Notes: a model not told the origin generated them from the sequence alone. Counted from the stretch's first letter, positions 45,434 through 55,251 are shown. The stretch is DNA of 64,000 nt from Cellulomonas fimi (GCF_028527925.1 NZ_JAPESW010000021.1:1-64000), one strand, 5' to 3'. Translations and numbers: made by a program.

Positions 45434-47178
45434 GCGCGGGCCTCCGCCGCAGGCACGGTCCTGTCGGTGCGCGCTCGCTCGGCGCGCTCGGCCGCGCGCG
45501 CCATGTTGCGCTGCATGCCGCCGAACACGACGCCGTGGAAGGGGGCGACGGACCACCAGTAGAGCTGCCCGAGCAGGCCGCGCGGGTGGAACAGCGCGCG
45601 CTGCGCGAACACGGCGGGCGGGCGGCGCCACCGGTCCCGGTCGAGCGTCGCCCCGGTCGGCGGGGCGCCGTCGCCCGCCCCGTCCGGGTCGGGCGCGTCG
45701 TCGTCGACCTCCACGCGCAGCTCGAGCCAGGCCAGGCCGGGCACGCGCATCTCTGCGCGCAGCCGCAGGAGCCGGCCGGGCTCGACCTCCTCGACGCGCC
45801 AGAAGTCCACCGCGTCGTCGACGAGGAGGCGCCACGGGTCGCGTCGCCCCCGGCGCAGGCCGGGCCCGCCGACGAGCCGGTCGCCCAGCCCGCGCACGCG
45901 CCACGCGAGGGGCCACGAGTACCACCCGTTCTCGCCGCCGACGGACTCCAGCACGCGCCACAGCGCCGCGGGCGACGCGTCGACGGTGACCCGGCGCTCG
46001 TCGACGTAGAGCGAGCCGCCGGCCCAGCCGGGGTCGGACGGCAGCGGGTCGCTCGGCGTGCCGGGCGCGGACGCGGACGACCAGCGCGTCGAGACGGCCG
46101 CGTCGTGGACACGCCGCAGCGCGAGGCGGACCGCCCGGTCGAACCCGACGAGCCCGTCGGGCGGGTCGGGCACCCAGCGGGCGATGTCGTGCTCGTCGCA
46201 GACGACCTCGTGCACGAGCGACTCGACGAGCGGGCGGGCGAGGCCGCCCGGCACCGGCGTCACGAGCGACACCCACAGGCTCGACAGGCGGGGCGTGAGC
46301 ACCCCGACGCCGACGATCACCCGTCGCGGGAGGCCCGCGACGGCGGCGTAGCGCTGCATCATGTCGCGGTACGTGAGGACGTCCGGGCCACCGATGTCGA
46401 ACCCGCGGCTCACCTCGGGCGGCATCGCGGCGGCGCCCACGAGGTAGCGCAGCACGTCGCGGATCGCGATGGGCTGGATGCGGTTCTCGACCCAGCGCGG
46501 CACCGTCATCGCCGGCAGGCGCTCGGTGAGGTAGCGCATCATCTCGAACGACGCCGAGCCCGACCCGAGGATGACGGCCGCGCGCAGCACCGTCGTCGGC
46601 ACGCCCGACGCGAGCAGGATCTCGCCGACCTCCGTGCGCGACGCGAGGTGCGGCGACAGGTCCTCGCCCTCGGGGTAGAGCCCGCCGAGGTAGACGATGC
46701 GGCGCACACCGGCCTCGCGCGCGGCGCGCGCGAACGTCAGCGCCGTCATCCGGTCCCGCGACTCGAACGTCCGGCCCGAGCCGAGCGAGTGGATGAGGTA
46801 GTACGCGACGTCGACGCCCTCGAGCGCCGCGCGGATCTGGTCGAGGTCCGACGCGTCGGCCTCGACGGCCTCGACGTCGTCGATCCACGGCCGGCCGCGC
46901 AGCCGCTGCGGCGAGCGCGCGAGGGCACGCACGCGGTAGCCCGCGGACAGCAGCTCGGGCACGAGCCGGCCGCCGACGTAGCCCGTCACGCCGGTGACCG
47001 CGACGAGCGGCGCGTCGGGACGCGGGCGCCCGTCCGGACCGGTCCCCGGGACCAGGCCCGGCAGCGTGGCGGCGACGGGCTCGGGCGCGAGCGCGGAGTC
47101 GTCGGCGCCCGGCGCGTCGGCCACCATCGAACCGTCCGACGGCGGGGTCGGCGGCGGTGCGGCGTCGCTGGGTGTCAT
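45430..47178 (-). CDS. NAD(P)-binding SDR-family protein with C-terminal DUF2867 domain
   Basis: A 582-residue two-domain protein. After a Pro/Ala-rich N-terminus of about 60 residues comes an atypical SDR domain (TGVTGYVGGRLVPELL, then YLGGLYPEGEDLSPHLASR) to about residue 350. The remaining 200 residues look like DUF2867 (WRVLESVGGENGWYSWPLAWRVRGLGDRLVGGPGLRRGRR, split by the fold), a START-like barrel fused to SDRs in many actinobacteria. The catalytic YxxxK of classical SDRs is not evident, so it may bind rather than reduce. It is coupled to the GT2 gene. Confidence 0.82.
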   Translation of the reverse strand: MTPSDAAPPPTPPSDGSMVADAPGADDSALAPEPVAATLPGLVPGTGPDGRPRPDAPLVAVTGVTGYVGGRLVPELLSAGYRVRALARSPQRLRGRPWIDDVEAVEADASDLDQIRAALEGVDVAYYLIHSLGSGRTFESRDRMTALTFARAAREAGVRRIVYLGGLYPEGEDLSPHLASRTEVGEILLASGVPTTVLRAAVILGSGSASFEMMRYLTERLPAMTVPRWVENRIQPIAIRDVLRYLVGAAAMPPEVSRGFDIGGPDVLTYRDMMQRYAAVAGLPRRVIVGVGVLTPRLSSLWVSLVTPVPGGLARPLVESLVHEVVCDEHDIARWVPDPPDGLVGFDRAVRLALRRVHDAAVSTRWSSASAPGTPSDPLPSDPGWAGGSLYVDERRVTVDASPAALWRVLESVGGENGWYSWPLAWRVRGLGDRLVGGPGLRRGRRDPWRLLVDDAVDFWRVEEVEPGRLLRLRAEMRVPGLAWLELRVEVDDDAPDPDGAGDGAPPTGATLDRDRWRRPPAVFAQRALFHPRGLLGQLYWWSVAPFHGVVFGGMQRNMARAAERAERARTDRTVPAAEARA

Positions 47179-47261
47179 CGAGGCAGTCTCCGTGGGGTGC
47201 GGGCGGTGCGCACGTCGGGGGGCGCGTGCGGGCGCGCGGGGCGGGACGACGGCGGGGTGGA

Positions 47262-48263
47262 TCACGACGACAGCAGCCGCAGCGTCTCGCGCTCGGCGAC
47301 GCGCTGCGACCGGGTCGGCCGGATCGTCTCGCCCCGCTCCCACAGGTCGACGACGCGCGGGTCGATGTACGACGCCCGGCACACCGCGGGCGTGTTGCCG
47401 AGCTCCTCGGCGACGTCCTTGACGACCCGCGTCACGACCGTGCGGCGTGCCCGGTCGCTGCGCGGGGCCGCCCCCGCCGCCGCGAGCCCGCGCGCGGCCA
47501 GGACCGTTGCGTGCCACGTCCGGAAGTCCTTCGCGGACGCGTCGTCGCCCAGCCGCAGCTTCACGTACTGGCCGACGTCGGCGCTCGTGACGTCGTGCCA
47601 GACGCCGTCGTCGTCCTGCCATGCGAGCAGGTCCTCCATGTCGTCGCGGCGCCGCACGAGCGTGCGCACGAGCGTCGCGACCGCGTCGTCCTCCACGACC
47701 GTGTCGCGCACCTGCCCCGACTTCGCCGGGAAGTGCAGGTGCACGCGCCCCTCGTCCGACCCCGGCTCGGGCGGCAGCACCCGCACGTGGTCCTTGCGCA
47801 GCGTCGCGAGGCCGTAGGAGCCGTGCCTCGCGGCGTACCCCTCGCCGCCGACCCGCAGGTACGCCAGGTCGAGCAGCCGGAACGCGAGCGCGAGCGCCTT
47901 CTGCTTCGGCATCCCCGGCAGCGCCAGGTCGCGCTCGACGTGCTTGCGCGCGGTCGGCAGGCGGCGCGCGACGTCGAGCACGTGGTCGTGCTTGAGCCGG
48001 TCGCGCCGCAGGCGCCACTGCGCGTGGTACAGGTACTGGCGGCGTTCGGCGTCGTCGAGCCCGGCCGCCTGGATGTGGCCGTTCGGCCACGGGCTGATCC
48101 ACACGTCGCGCCACGCCGGCGGGATCGCGAGGCTCGTGATCCGCTCGAGGTGCTCGACCTCCGTGATGCGCACGCGCTGCACGTCGAGGTAGACGAACCC
48201 CTTGCCCGCGCGGCGGCGGGTCCAGCCGGGGGCGTCGATGCGGACGCGGCGGAGGCGGACCAT
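47262..48263 (-). CDS. DNA topoisomerase IB (poxvirus type)
   Basis: A 333-residue enzyme that relaxes supercoils by nicking one strand. The N-terminal domain (WTRRRAGKGFVYLDVQRVRI) and the catalytic domain with RVGGEGYAARHGSYGLATLRKDHV, the SAKDFRTWHATV His/Arg segment and active-site Tyr299 in ASYIDPRV are all present. Bacterial TopIB genes are scattered and non-essential. ATG at 48263. There is no obvious partner; the SDR gene lies 83 bases downstream on the same strand. Confidence 0.93.
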   Translation of the reverse strand: MVRLRRVRIDAPGWTRRRAGKGFVYLDVQRVRITEVEHLERITSLAIPPAWRDVWISPWPNGHIQAAGLDDAERRQYLYHAQWRLRRDRLKHDHVLDVARRLPTARKHVERDLALPGMPKQKALALAFRLLDLAYLRVGGEGYAARHGSYGLATLRKDHVRVLPPEPGSDEGRVHLHFPAKSGQVRDTVVEDDAVATLVRTLVRRRDDMEDLLAWQDDDGVWHDVTSADVGQYVKLRLGDDASAKDFRTWHATVLAARGLAAAGAAPRSDRARRTVVTRVVKDVAEELGNTPAVCRASYIDPRVVDLWERGETIRPTRSQRVAERETLRLLSS

Positions 48264-48347
48264 GCCGGGAGTGTCACCCGGCGGCGGCCGTCCCGCGCGC
48301 CGAGCGTCGCGAGCGCCCCGACCGGCCGTCCCGGTCGGGGCGGCCCG

Positions 48348-49220
48348 TCAGTCCGGGAAGCGGACCATGCCCTCCTGCGCGATGGACGCGACGAGCGTCC
48401 CGTCGCGCGTGAAGACCCGCGCCGCCCCGAGACCACGACCACCCTGCGCGCTCGGCGACGTCTGGACGTACAGGAGCCAGTCGTCGACGCGCGCGTCCCG
48501 GTGCCACCACATCGCGTGGTCCAGGCTCGCGATCGACATCCCCGGCGTCACCCACGAGCGTCCCGACCGGCGCAGGACCGGCTCGAGCATGACCTGGTCG
48601 CACGCGTACGCGAGCAGCGCGCGGTGCAGCAGGCGGTCGTCCGGGAGCGGGTCGCGCGCGCGGAACCACACCTGCTGACGTCCGGTGGCCTCGGCGGCGC
48701 GGCCCAGGTAGATCGAGCCGTCGACGTGCCGCACGTCGAAGGCGGACTCCTGCGCCCAGAACTTCGCGGCCGGGTGGTCGATCGTCCCGAGCAGGTCGAG
48801 CGCCGACGGCACGTCCTCCGGCGCGGGGACGCCGTCCGGCATCGCGTCCGCGTAGTCGACGCCGTCCTGCTCGGTCTGGAACGACGCGATGAGCGACAGG
48901 ATCGGCGCACCGCCCTGCAGCGCGTGCGTGCGGCGGGCCGTGAACGACCGGCCGTCCCGCAGCCGCTCGACCGCGAACGTGATCGGCTCCGTCACGACGC
49001 CCGCGCGCAGGAAGTACCCGTGCAGCGAGTGCGGCAGCCGATCCGCGTCGACCGTGCGGCCCGCGGCGAGCAGCGCCTGGGCGAGCACCTGCCCGCCGAA
49101 CACCCGCCCGTTGGGCTGCGGGAGGCTGTGCCCGGAGAACTGGTCGGGCACCGCCGGGTCGGGCGTCAGGGCCAGCGCGTCCAGGACGGCGGCGGTGGGG
49201 GAGACGGGCGCGTCGCTCAT
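48348..49220 (-). CDS. tesB: Acyl-CoA thioesterase II
   Basis: A 290-residue double-hotdog thioesterase that cleaves medium- and long-chain acyl-CoAs. The N-terminal hotdog has GRVFGGQVLAQALLAAGRTV and LHGYFLRAG. The C-terminal hotdog has ALLAYACDQVMLEPVL, SLDHAMWWHRDARVDDWLLYV and SPSAQGGRGLGAARVF, with the conserved Asp and Gln of TesB. ATG at 49220. It lies 57 bases after the globin gene on the same strand, possibly in one transcript. Confidence 0.95.
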   Translation of the reverse strand: MSDAPVSPTAAVLDALALTPDPAVPDQFSGHSLPQPNGRVFGGQVLAQALLAAGRTVDADRLPHSLHGYFLRAGVVTEPITFAVERLRDGRSFTARRTHALQGGAPILSLIASFQTEQDGVDYADAMPDGVPAPEDVPSALDLLGTIDHPAAKFWAQESAFDVRHVDGSIYLGRAAEATGRQQVWFRARDPLPDDRLLHRALLAYACDQVMLEPVLRRSGRSWVTPGMSIASLDHAMWWHRDARVDDWLLYVQTSPSAQGGRGLGAARVFTRDGTLVASIAQEGMVRFPD

Positions 49221-49277
49221 GCCCCGAAGCGTGCCACGGCTGCTCCCCGGAGCGTGCTCAGCGGCGCGTGAGCCGCG

Positions 49278-49670
49278 CTACTCCTCGAAGGTGTTCAGCA
49301 GCGAGTGCGCCGCGCGCTCCAGGTAGTCCCACAGCTCGGCCTTGTGCAGGGGTGCCAGGTCGAGGCTGTCGACGGCGACGCGCATGTGGCGCAACCAGCG
49401 GTCGCGCGCGTCGGGGTTGACCTTGAACGGGGCGTGCCGCATGCGCAGGCGCGGGTGGCCCCGCTGCTCGCCGTACGTCGTCGGACCGCCCCAGTACTGC
49501 TCGAGGAACATGGTCAGCCGCTCGGCGGCCGGCCCGAGGTCCTCCTCGGGGTACATCGCGCGCAGCACCGGGTCGTCGGCCACGCCGCGGTAGAACTCGT
49601 CGACGAGCCGCACGAACGTGTCGTGCCCGCCGACGGCTGCGTAGAACGAGTCGGGTCTCACGCCGTCCAT
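49278..49670 (-). CDS. glbO: Group II truncated hemoglobin (GlbO/TrHbO)
   Basis: A 130-residue haem protein that binds O2 and may take part in redox or peroxide chemistry. [55 protein letters not shown] and the final [10 protein letters not shown] helix are the group II landmarks, with the proximal His in RMRHAPF. ATG at 49670 is chosen for match to the family N-terminus; GTG at 49712 would add 14 Arg-rich residues, and GTG at 49661 is also possible (GAGGAT seven bases upstream). Rv2470 is the M. tuberculosis equivalent as I recall. Confidence 0.9.
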   Translation of the reverse strand: MDGVRPDSFYAAVGGHDTFVRLVDEFYRGVADDPVLRAMYPEEDLGPAAERLTMFLEQYWGGPTTYGEQRGHPRLRMRHAPFKVNPDARDRWLRHMRVAVDSLDLAPLHKAELWDYLERAAHSLLNTFEE

Positions 49671-49749
49671 CCTCACACGCACGCGCCTGCGCCAGGACGA
49701 GGCGTCGGTCACCCCGCCCGGACGCCGGTACGCCCCGTCGCGCCCGGCG

Positions 49750-51441
49750 TCAGAGCCCCAGCTCGGCGAGCACCGGCAGCCCGGCGCGCACGACGTCGTG
49801 CGCGTCGGCGGCGGTGGACGCCGCGAGCGCCAGGCTCGCGAGCCGGCGGCACTCGTCGAGCGGGGTCGCGGCGAGCACGGCGGCGACGTCGGGCAGCGCG
49901 CGCGGGGTCATGGACAGCGACGTGACCCCGAGCCCGACGAGGACGACGGCCAGTGCCGGCACGGCGGCGGCCTCGCCGCAGACCCCGACGGGCCGCCCCT
50001 GCTGGGCGCCGCCGCGGCACGTCGCCGCCACGAGCTGGAGGACGGCGGGCTGCCACGCGTACGACAGGTGCGCGACGGCACCGAGCACGCGGTCGGCGGC
50101 CATCGTGTACTGCGTGAGGTCGTTGGTGCCGATGCTGGCGAACGACGCGTGCGCGAGGATCGGCCCGGCGAGCAGCGCGGCGCTCGGCACCTCGACCATG
50201 ACGCCCGCGGTCTCCAGGCCGTGCCGGGCGCACGCGGCGACGAACTCCTGGGCCTCGTCGACGGTCGCGACCATGGGCGCCATGACCCACACCGTCGCGG
50301 ACTCGGCCGCGGCGGCCCGCGCGATCGCGGTGAGCTGGTCGTCGAGGACCTCGGGGTGCGCGACGGACGTCCGCAGGCCCCGCACGCCGAGCGCGGGGTT
50401 GGCCTCGGGGTCGCCCGCGAGGAACGGCAGGGGCTTGTCGGCACCGGCGTCGAGCGTGCGCACGACGACCTTGCGGCCCGGGAAGGCGGCGAGCACCTGC
50501 CGGTAGGCGGCGACCTGCTCGTCGAGGCCGGGCGCCTCGTCGTGGTCGAGGAAGACGAACTCCGTGCGGAACAGCCCGACGCCCTCGGCGCCCTGCGCGG
50601 CGGCGTCGAGCGCGTCCTGCGGGCTGCCGACGTTCGCGAGCAGCTCGACGCGGTGCCCGTCGGCGGTACGGCCGTGGCCGTCGAACGTGCGGACCTGCGC
50701 CGCGAGCGCCCGGGCGGCGGTGACCTGCGCCTCGTCGGGCGCGACCGTCACCGTGCCCGCACCGCCGTCGACGAGCACCTCGTCACCCTCGTCGACCGTG
50801 GTCTCGATCCTGCGCGCGGCGACGACGCACGGGATGCCGCGGGCTCGCGCCAGGATCGCGGTGTGCGACGTCGGGCCGCCCGCGCCCGTGACGATGCCCA
50901 GCACATGGGCGGGGTCGAGCGTCGCGACCAGCGCGGGCGCGATGTCCGTGGCGACGAGGACGTACGGGCGGTCACGCTCGGGCAGGCCGGGCGCGGGCCG
51001 CCCGGTGAGGTCGGCGACGAGCCGGTCGCGCACGTCCTCGATGTCGCGCACGCGCTCGGCGAACAGCCCGCCCAGGGCGGCGAACTGCTCGGCGACCGCG
51101 TCGGCGGCCTCCCACACGGCACGCTCGGGCACGAGCCGGTCGGTGAGCACCCGCTGCTCGGCGTCGGCGACGAGCGTCGGGTCGGCGGCGATCGCCGCGG
51201 TCGCGTGCAGCAGGTCGGCGCTCTCGCCGTCGGCGCGCGTCGCAGCGGCGTCGAGCGCGGCCTGCACCCGCGCGGACGCCTCCCCGATGCGCGCGGCCTG
51301 CGCGGCGTAGTCGGTCCCGGGCGGGAGGCGGCGTCCCGACGGCGGCTCGGCGACGGGCTCGGGCAGGAAGGCCGCAGGCCCGACGGCACGGCCGGGGCCC
51401 ACCCCGATGCCGGTGACGACGGTGGGCGGGTGGGGGCTCAC
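49750..51441 (-). CDS. ptsI: Phosphoenolpyruvate-protein phosphotransferase (PTS enzyme I)
   Basis: Takes the phosphate from PEP and passes it to HPr to start PTS sugar uptake. The 563-residue protein has the phospho-His in [17 protein letters not shown], the PEP-binding [41 protein letters not shown], and the catalytic Cys in [11 protein letters not shown] at 51441 is chosen as the family N-terminus ([10 protein letters not shown]) lies just after it; GGAGGT is about 11 bases upstream. It is divergent from a lone EIIB gene. No HPr gene is in the window. Confidence 0.95.
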   Translation of the reverse strand: MSPHPPTVVTGIGVGPGRAVGPAAFLPEPVAEPPSGRRLPPGTDYAAQAARIGEASARVQAALDAAATRADGESADLLHATAAIAADPTLVADAEQRVLTDRLVPERAVWEAADAVAEQFAALGGLFAERVRDIEDVRDRLVADLTGRPAPGLPERDRPYVLVATDIAPALVATLDPAHVLGIVTGAGGPTSHTAILARARGIPCVVAARRIETTVDEGDEVLVDGGAGTVTVAPDEAQVTAARALAAQVRTFDGHGRTADGHRVELLANVGSPQDALDAAAQGAEGVGLFRTEFVFLDHDEAPGLDEQVAAYRQVLAAFPGRKVVVRTLDAGADKPLPFLAGDPEANPALGVRGLRTSVAHPEVLDDQLTAIARAAAAESATVWVMAPMVATVDEAQEFVAACARHGLETAGVMVEVPSAALLAGPILAHASFASIGTNDLTQYTMAADRVLGAVAHLSYAWQPAVLQLVAATCRGGAQQGRPVGVCGEAAAVPALAVVLVGLGVTSLSMTPRALPDVAAVLAATPLDECRRLASLALAASTAADAHDVVRAGLPVLAELGL

Positions 51442-51550
51442 GGTGCTGCGACCTCCTCGTCGACGTTGCAGGGCAGTCTCATCCGTCGGGGTGCCGCAGT
51501 GCCAGCGGACACGCACCGGCCCCGCGGCCGGACCGGGGTTAGGCTTGACG

Positions 51551-51595
51551 ATGCGCGCCGACCGGCCGGCGCCGATGACCTGGGGAGTTCCATGA
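51551..51595 (+). CDS. Possible 14-codon leader frame before EIIB
   Basis: Reads MRADRPAPMTWGVP and stops in the ATGA that starts the EIIB gene. TAGGCT (51540-51545) is five bases upstream. The EIIB gene also has GGGGAG inside this frame, so it can start independently. It could couple or attenuate EIIB translation, or be chance. Confidence 0.25.
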   Translation: MRADRPAPMTWGVP

Positions 51596-51822
51596 GCAAG
51601 GCAGAGCAGATCCTCGCTGCGCTGGGCGGCGACGGGAACGTCGTCGACCTGGAGCCGTGCATCACGCGGCTGCGCGTGGAGGTCAGCGACGCCCACCTGG
51701 TCGACGAGACGGCTCTCAAGGCCAGCGGCGCGTTCGGCGTCGTGCGGTCCGGGCACATCGTCCAGGTGATCGTCGGCCCGGAGGCCGACAACCTGGCGGC
51801 GGAGCTCGAGTCGCTGCGCTGA
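51592..51822 (+). CDS. PTS glucose/N-acetylglucosamine-family EIIB subunit, stand-alone
   Basis: A 76-residue single EIIB domain. The phosphocysteine is Cys23 in DLEPCITRLRVEV, and KASGAFGVVRSGHIVQVIVGPEADNLA completes the fold. It is normally fused to, or next to, an EIIC permease; none is present here, so the partner must lie elsewhere. ATG at 51592 has GGGGAG four bases upstream. It is divergent from ptsI and may share its regulation. A nagB/ROK pair at the window start makes an amino-sugar PTS possible. Confidence 0.92.
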   Translation: MSKAEQILAALGGDGNVVDLEPCITRLRVEVSDAHLVDETALKASGAFGVVRSGHIVQVIVGPEADNLAAELESLR

Positions 51823-51835
51823 CCTGACGTCCTTC

Positions 51836-51865
51836 CCGGCCGGACCGCTGCTGCGGCCCGGCCGG
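51836..51865. terminator. Terminator between EIIB and mscS-like genes
   Basis: A 13-base inverted repeat (51836-51848 with 51853-51865, one A-C mismatch) and the loop TGCT, placed between convergent genes. Confidence 0.7.
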
Positions 51866-51889
51866 TGGCGTCCCTGGACCCTGACGCCG

Positions 51890-53083
51890 TCAGACGGAGT
51901 CGCCGGGAGGCGCCGCACGTCGCGCGTCGCGCTGCTCCACGGCGTCGTGGACGGGCGTGTCGTGCGGGTCGCGCGGAGGCGGCGCGTCCTGCGTCTCCTC
52001 GTCCTGCGGTTCCGTGGCCCGGTCCGGGTCGTCCTGACCCTCGCCGGGCTCGGCCGCCTGCGCGGACGGCTCGACGCCCGCGAGCTCGTCGCGGTGGGCC
52101 TTGAGCAGGTCGCGCTGACCCGCGAGCGGCACCCCGGCACGCTCGAGCACGTCGCGCGTCGCCGTCCGCAGCGACCGCGCCACGTCCCACTGCATCGCCG
52201 GCGACGTGCGGACCTTGAGCCGCAGCGTGATCGCGTCGGCGCTGAGCCGCTCGATACCGGTGATCGTGGGGGTCCCCTGCAGGTGCGCGCCCAGGGCGGG
52301 GTCCGACTCGACGCGCGCCGCGGCCTCGCGCAGGAGCGTGCGCACCTCGTCGAGGTCCGCGAAGTAGTCGACGTCGATCTCGACGACGGCCGTCGCCCAG
52401 CCCTGCGTCTTGTTGCCGACGCGCAGCATCGTCCCGTTGGGGACGTACCAGAGCGTGCCGTCGGAGTCGCGGATCTTGGTGACGCGCAGCGTCACGGCCT
52501 CGACGGTCCCGGTCGCGGGTCCGACGTCGACGATGTCACCCACCCCGTACTGGTCCTCGAGCAGCATGAACAGGCCGGTGAGGAAGTCCTTGACCAGGCT
52601 CTGCGCGCCGAAGCCGAGGGCGACACCGACGATGCCGGCGGACGCGATGAACGGCGCGATGTTCACGCCGAGCTCGGCGAGGATCAGCAGCACCATGATC
52701 GTCCCGACCACGACCGTGGCGGTCGACCGCAGGACGGACCCGAGGGTGCGGGCCCGCTGCGCGCGGCGGGCCGACGCGAGCGGGTCGGCGGCGCGCAGCA
52801 GCGTGCGGGCGACGTCGGACTCGCCGAGCGGCCGCATGACGCCGCGCTGGAACCACGGGGTGCCCTCGGCGACGTGGTCGGTGACGCCGCGGATCGCGCG
52901 CCGCAGCAGCACGAGGGCCAGGCTGCCGACCGCGACGATGATGAGGATGCGCAGCGGCAGCCCGAGGAACCACTCGAGCCACGCGTTGGGCGACGTCTTG
53001 TCGCCGGGCAGCAGATCCGGGTCGGACTCGGACGGGCTGGGCGCGGGTGTCGCGGCGAGCGCGAGGGCGAGCGCGCGGCTCAT
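51890..53083 (-). CDS. MscS family mechanosensitive ion channel
   Basis: A 397-residue channel that opens under membrane tension and releases solutes on osmotic downshock. After a short N-terminus come a first helix (LRILIIVAVGSLALVLL), a cytosolic linker, a second helix, and the pore helix with GIVGVALGFGAQSLVKDFLTGLFMLLEDQYGVGDIV. The beta domain (ATGTVEAVTLRVTKIRDSDGTLWYVPNG) and C-terminal cage follow. The last 80 residues are acidic and Pro-rich. ATG at 53083 overlaps the peptidase stop (ATGA), so it is coupled to the prolyl oligopeptidase. Confidence 0.93.
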   Translation of the reverse strand: MSRALALALAATPAPSPSESDPDLLPGDKTSPNAWLEWFLGLPLRILIIVAVGSLALVLLRRAIRGVTDHVAEGTPWFQRGVMRPLGESDVARTLLRAADPLASARRAQRARTLGSVLRSTATVVVGTIMVLLILAELGVNIAPFIASAGIVGVALGFGAQSLVKDFLTGLFMLLEDQYGVGDIVDVGPATGTVEAVTLRVTKIRDSDGTLWYVPNGTMLRVGNKTQGWATAVVEIDVDYFADLDEVRTLLREAAARVESDPALGAHLQGTPTITGIERLSADAITLRLKVRTSPAMQWDVARSLRTATRDVLERAGVPLAGQRDLLKAHRDELAGVEPSAQAAEPGEGQDDPDRATEPQDEETQDAPPPRDPHDTPVHDAVEQRDARRAAPPGDSV

Positions 53084-55251
53084 CGGGCCGCCCCCGTGCG
53101 GTCGGCGACGAACTGCAGCTGCTCGACGGTCAGCGCGACGGACCGGGACAGCGCGCGGGCGCCGTGGCCCACGCCCGTCTCCCGGCGGACGAGCACGGGT
53201 GAGCGGCCCGGGTCGGCGCTCGTCGCGGCCTGGAGCGCGGCCGCGAGCTTGCGCGCGTGCAGCGGGTCGACGCGCGTGTCGCCCTCGAACACGGTGAACA
53301 GCGTCGCCGGGTACGCGGTGCCGTGGACGACGCGGTGGTACGGCGAGTACCCGAGCAGCCAGCCGAGCTCGACGGGGTCGTCCGCGTCGCCGTACTCCTC
53401 GGTCCACGTCACGCCCAGCCCGAATCGCTGGTAGCGCACCATGTCGAGCAGGGGCGCGGAGCACACGACGGCCGCGAAGAGGTCGGGGCGCTGCGTGAGC
53501 GCGGCGCCGACGAGCAGGCCGCCGTTCGACCCGCCCCAGCACGCGAGCCGGTCGGGGGTCGTCCACCCGGCCGCGACGAGGTGCTCGGCGACGGCGTGGA
53601 AGTCGTCGAACACGTTCTGCTTGTGCGCGCGCATGCCGGACCGGTGCCAGTCCTCGCCCTCCTCGCCGCCGCCGCGCAGGTTCGCGACGACGTACACGCC
53701 GCCGGCCTCGACCCAGGCGAGCGTCGCGGCGGAGTAGGCGGGGTCGAGCGAGATCTGGAAACCGCCGTAGCCGTAGAGGATCGTCGGCGCGGGGGCGAGC
53801 GGGCGTCCGGCGGCGTCGAGCGCGTCGGTCCGGGCGAGCACGAACGCGCGCACGACCGTCCCGTCGGCGCTCGTGACCTCGACCTGCTGCGCGCGCACCG
53901 GCGGCACGTCCGCGACGGTCCCGGGCGGCGCGGCCCACAGCGAGGTCGTGCGGGTCGTCGCGTCGAAGCGCCGCACGCTCGGCACGGTCGTGTGGTCGGT
54001 GTAGGAGAACCACACGTCGGCGCCGCCGTCGGGCCGCGTGACGAGACCCGAGACCGAGCCCAGCCCGGGCAGGTCGACCGTGCCCAGCACGGCGCCCGTC
54101 GACGGGTCGTGCAGCGTCACCTCCGACACCGTGTGGCGGCGCCAGGACGCGACCAGCAGCGTCGGCGTCCGGTCGTCGCCGCCCCCGTCGGTGAACGCGA
54201 CGTCCTCGAGGACCGCGGTCTCGTCCTCGGCGAGCAGCGTGCGCCAGTGCGGCACCCCGGGGCTCGTCGGGTCGGTCACCGCGACCCGGCCGCGCGGCGC
54301 GTCGAGGTCCGTGTGCACGTACAGGCGCCCGTCGCGCCCGACCCACGCACCCGTCTGCGCGTCGAGCCCGACGGCGACCTCGACGAACGACGGCGCCTCG
54401 ACGCCCCCGGACGCCGTGAGGTCGGCGATCCACACGTCGGTGCGCGGCGCCGTCCCCGCCGACGCGGACACGATCAGCCACCGGCCGTCGCGGGAGACCG
54501 ACACGCCGTAGTAGTTCGTGCGGTCCAGCCCCTCGCCGAACACCTGCACGTCGTCGTCGGGCGACGTCCCGACGCGGTGCAGCCACACCCGCCGGTGGTA
54601 CTGCTGCTCGTCGGCCGGCACCAGGTCGGGCGCGAGCCGGCGCACGTAGAAGAACGCCTCGCCGCCCGGCAGCCACGCGACGGGCGAGTAGCGCGCGCGG
54701 TCGACGGGGCCGTCGACGAGCTCGCCCGTCGCGACGTCGAGCACGTGCAGCACGCTCTCCTCGGTGCCGCCGTGCGACACCTGGTACGCGAGCAGCCGGC
54801 CCTCCTTCGACGGCTGCCACGAGTCGAGCGTCGTCGTGCCTGTGGGGTCGAGCGCGACCGGGTCGATCAGCACGCGCTCCCGGCGACCGCCGCTGGCGTC
54901 CGGGTCCGGCTCGGAGACGAGCACGACGGCGTGCTCCTGCTCGCCCGTGCGCCGCACGAAGAAGTACCGGTCGCCGCGCCACGCCGGGGCGCCCACCACG
55001 CCCGCCCCGAGCAGCTCGCGCAGCCGGGCCGTGAGCCGGTCGGCCGACCACGGGCCGTCGCCGACCCGTGCGGTGAGCGCCTGGCGGTACTCGGCGTACA
55101 GCTCGTCCTGCGCGTGCGACCACGCGCTGGTCGCGTCGTCGTCGGCGTCCTCGAGCCAGCGGTACGGGTCGGCGACGCGGTGACCGTGCAGGTCCTCGAC
55201 GAGATCCAGGCGGTGGGCGGACGGGTAGGGGCGCAGAGCGGGGACCGTCAT
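53080..55251 (-). CDS. Prolyl oligopeptidase family serine peptidase (S9A)
   Basis: A 723-residue cytoplasmic peptidase that cuts short peptides after proline. The N-terminal DPYRWLED and the seven-bladed propeller are followed by the alpha/beta-hydrolase domain. The nucleophile Ser is in CWGGSNGGLLVGA, the Asp in EGDTRVDPLHARKLAA and the His in GVGHGARALS. ATG at 55251 is eight bases after TAGCCT (55265-55260), a leaderless arrangement. No signal peptide is seen. It is coupled to the MscS gene. Confidence 0.93.
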   Translation of the reverse strand: MTVPALRPYPSAHRLDLVEDLHGHRVADPYRWLEDADDDATSAWSHAQDELYAEYRQALTARVGDGPWSADRLTARLRELLGAGVVGAPAWRGDRYFFVRRTGEQEHAVVLVSEPDPDASGGRRERVLIDPVALDPTGTTTLDSWQPSKEGRLLAYQVSHGGTEESVLHVLDVATGELVDGPVDRARYSPVAWLPGGEAFFYVRRLAPDLVPADEQQYHRRVWLHRVGTSPDDDVQVFGEGLDRTNYYGVSVSRDGRWLIVSASAGTAPRTDVWIADLTASGGVEAPSFVEVAVGLDAQTGAWVGRDGRLYVHTDLDAPRGRVAVTDPTSPGVPHWRTLLAEDETAVLEDVAFTDGGGDDRTPTLLVASWRRHTVSEVTLHDPSTGAVLGTVDLPGLGSVSGLVTRPDGGADVWFSYTDHTTVPSVRRFDATTRTTSLWAAPPGTVADVPPVRAQQVEVTSADGTVVRAFVLARTDALDAAGRPLAPAPTILYGYGGFQISLDPAYSAATLAWVEAGGVYVVANLRGGGEEGEDWHRSGMRAHKQNVFDDFHAVAEHLVAAGWTTPDRLACWGGSNGGLLVGAALTQRPDLFAAVVCSAPLLDMVRYQRFGLGVTWTEEYGDADDPVELGWLLGYSPYHRVVHGTAYPATLFTVFEGDTRVDPLHARKLAAALQAATSADPGRSPVLVRRETGVGHGARALSRSVALTVEQLQFVADRTGAAR

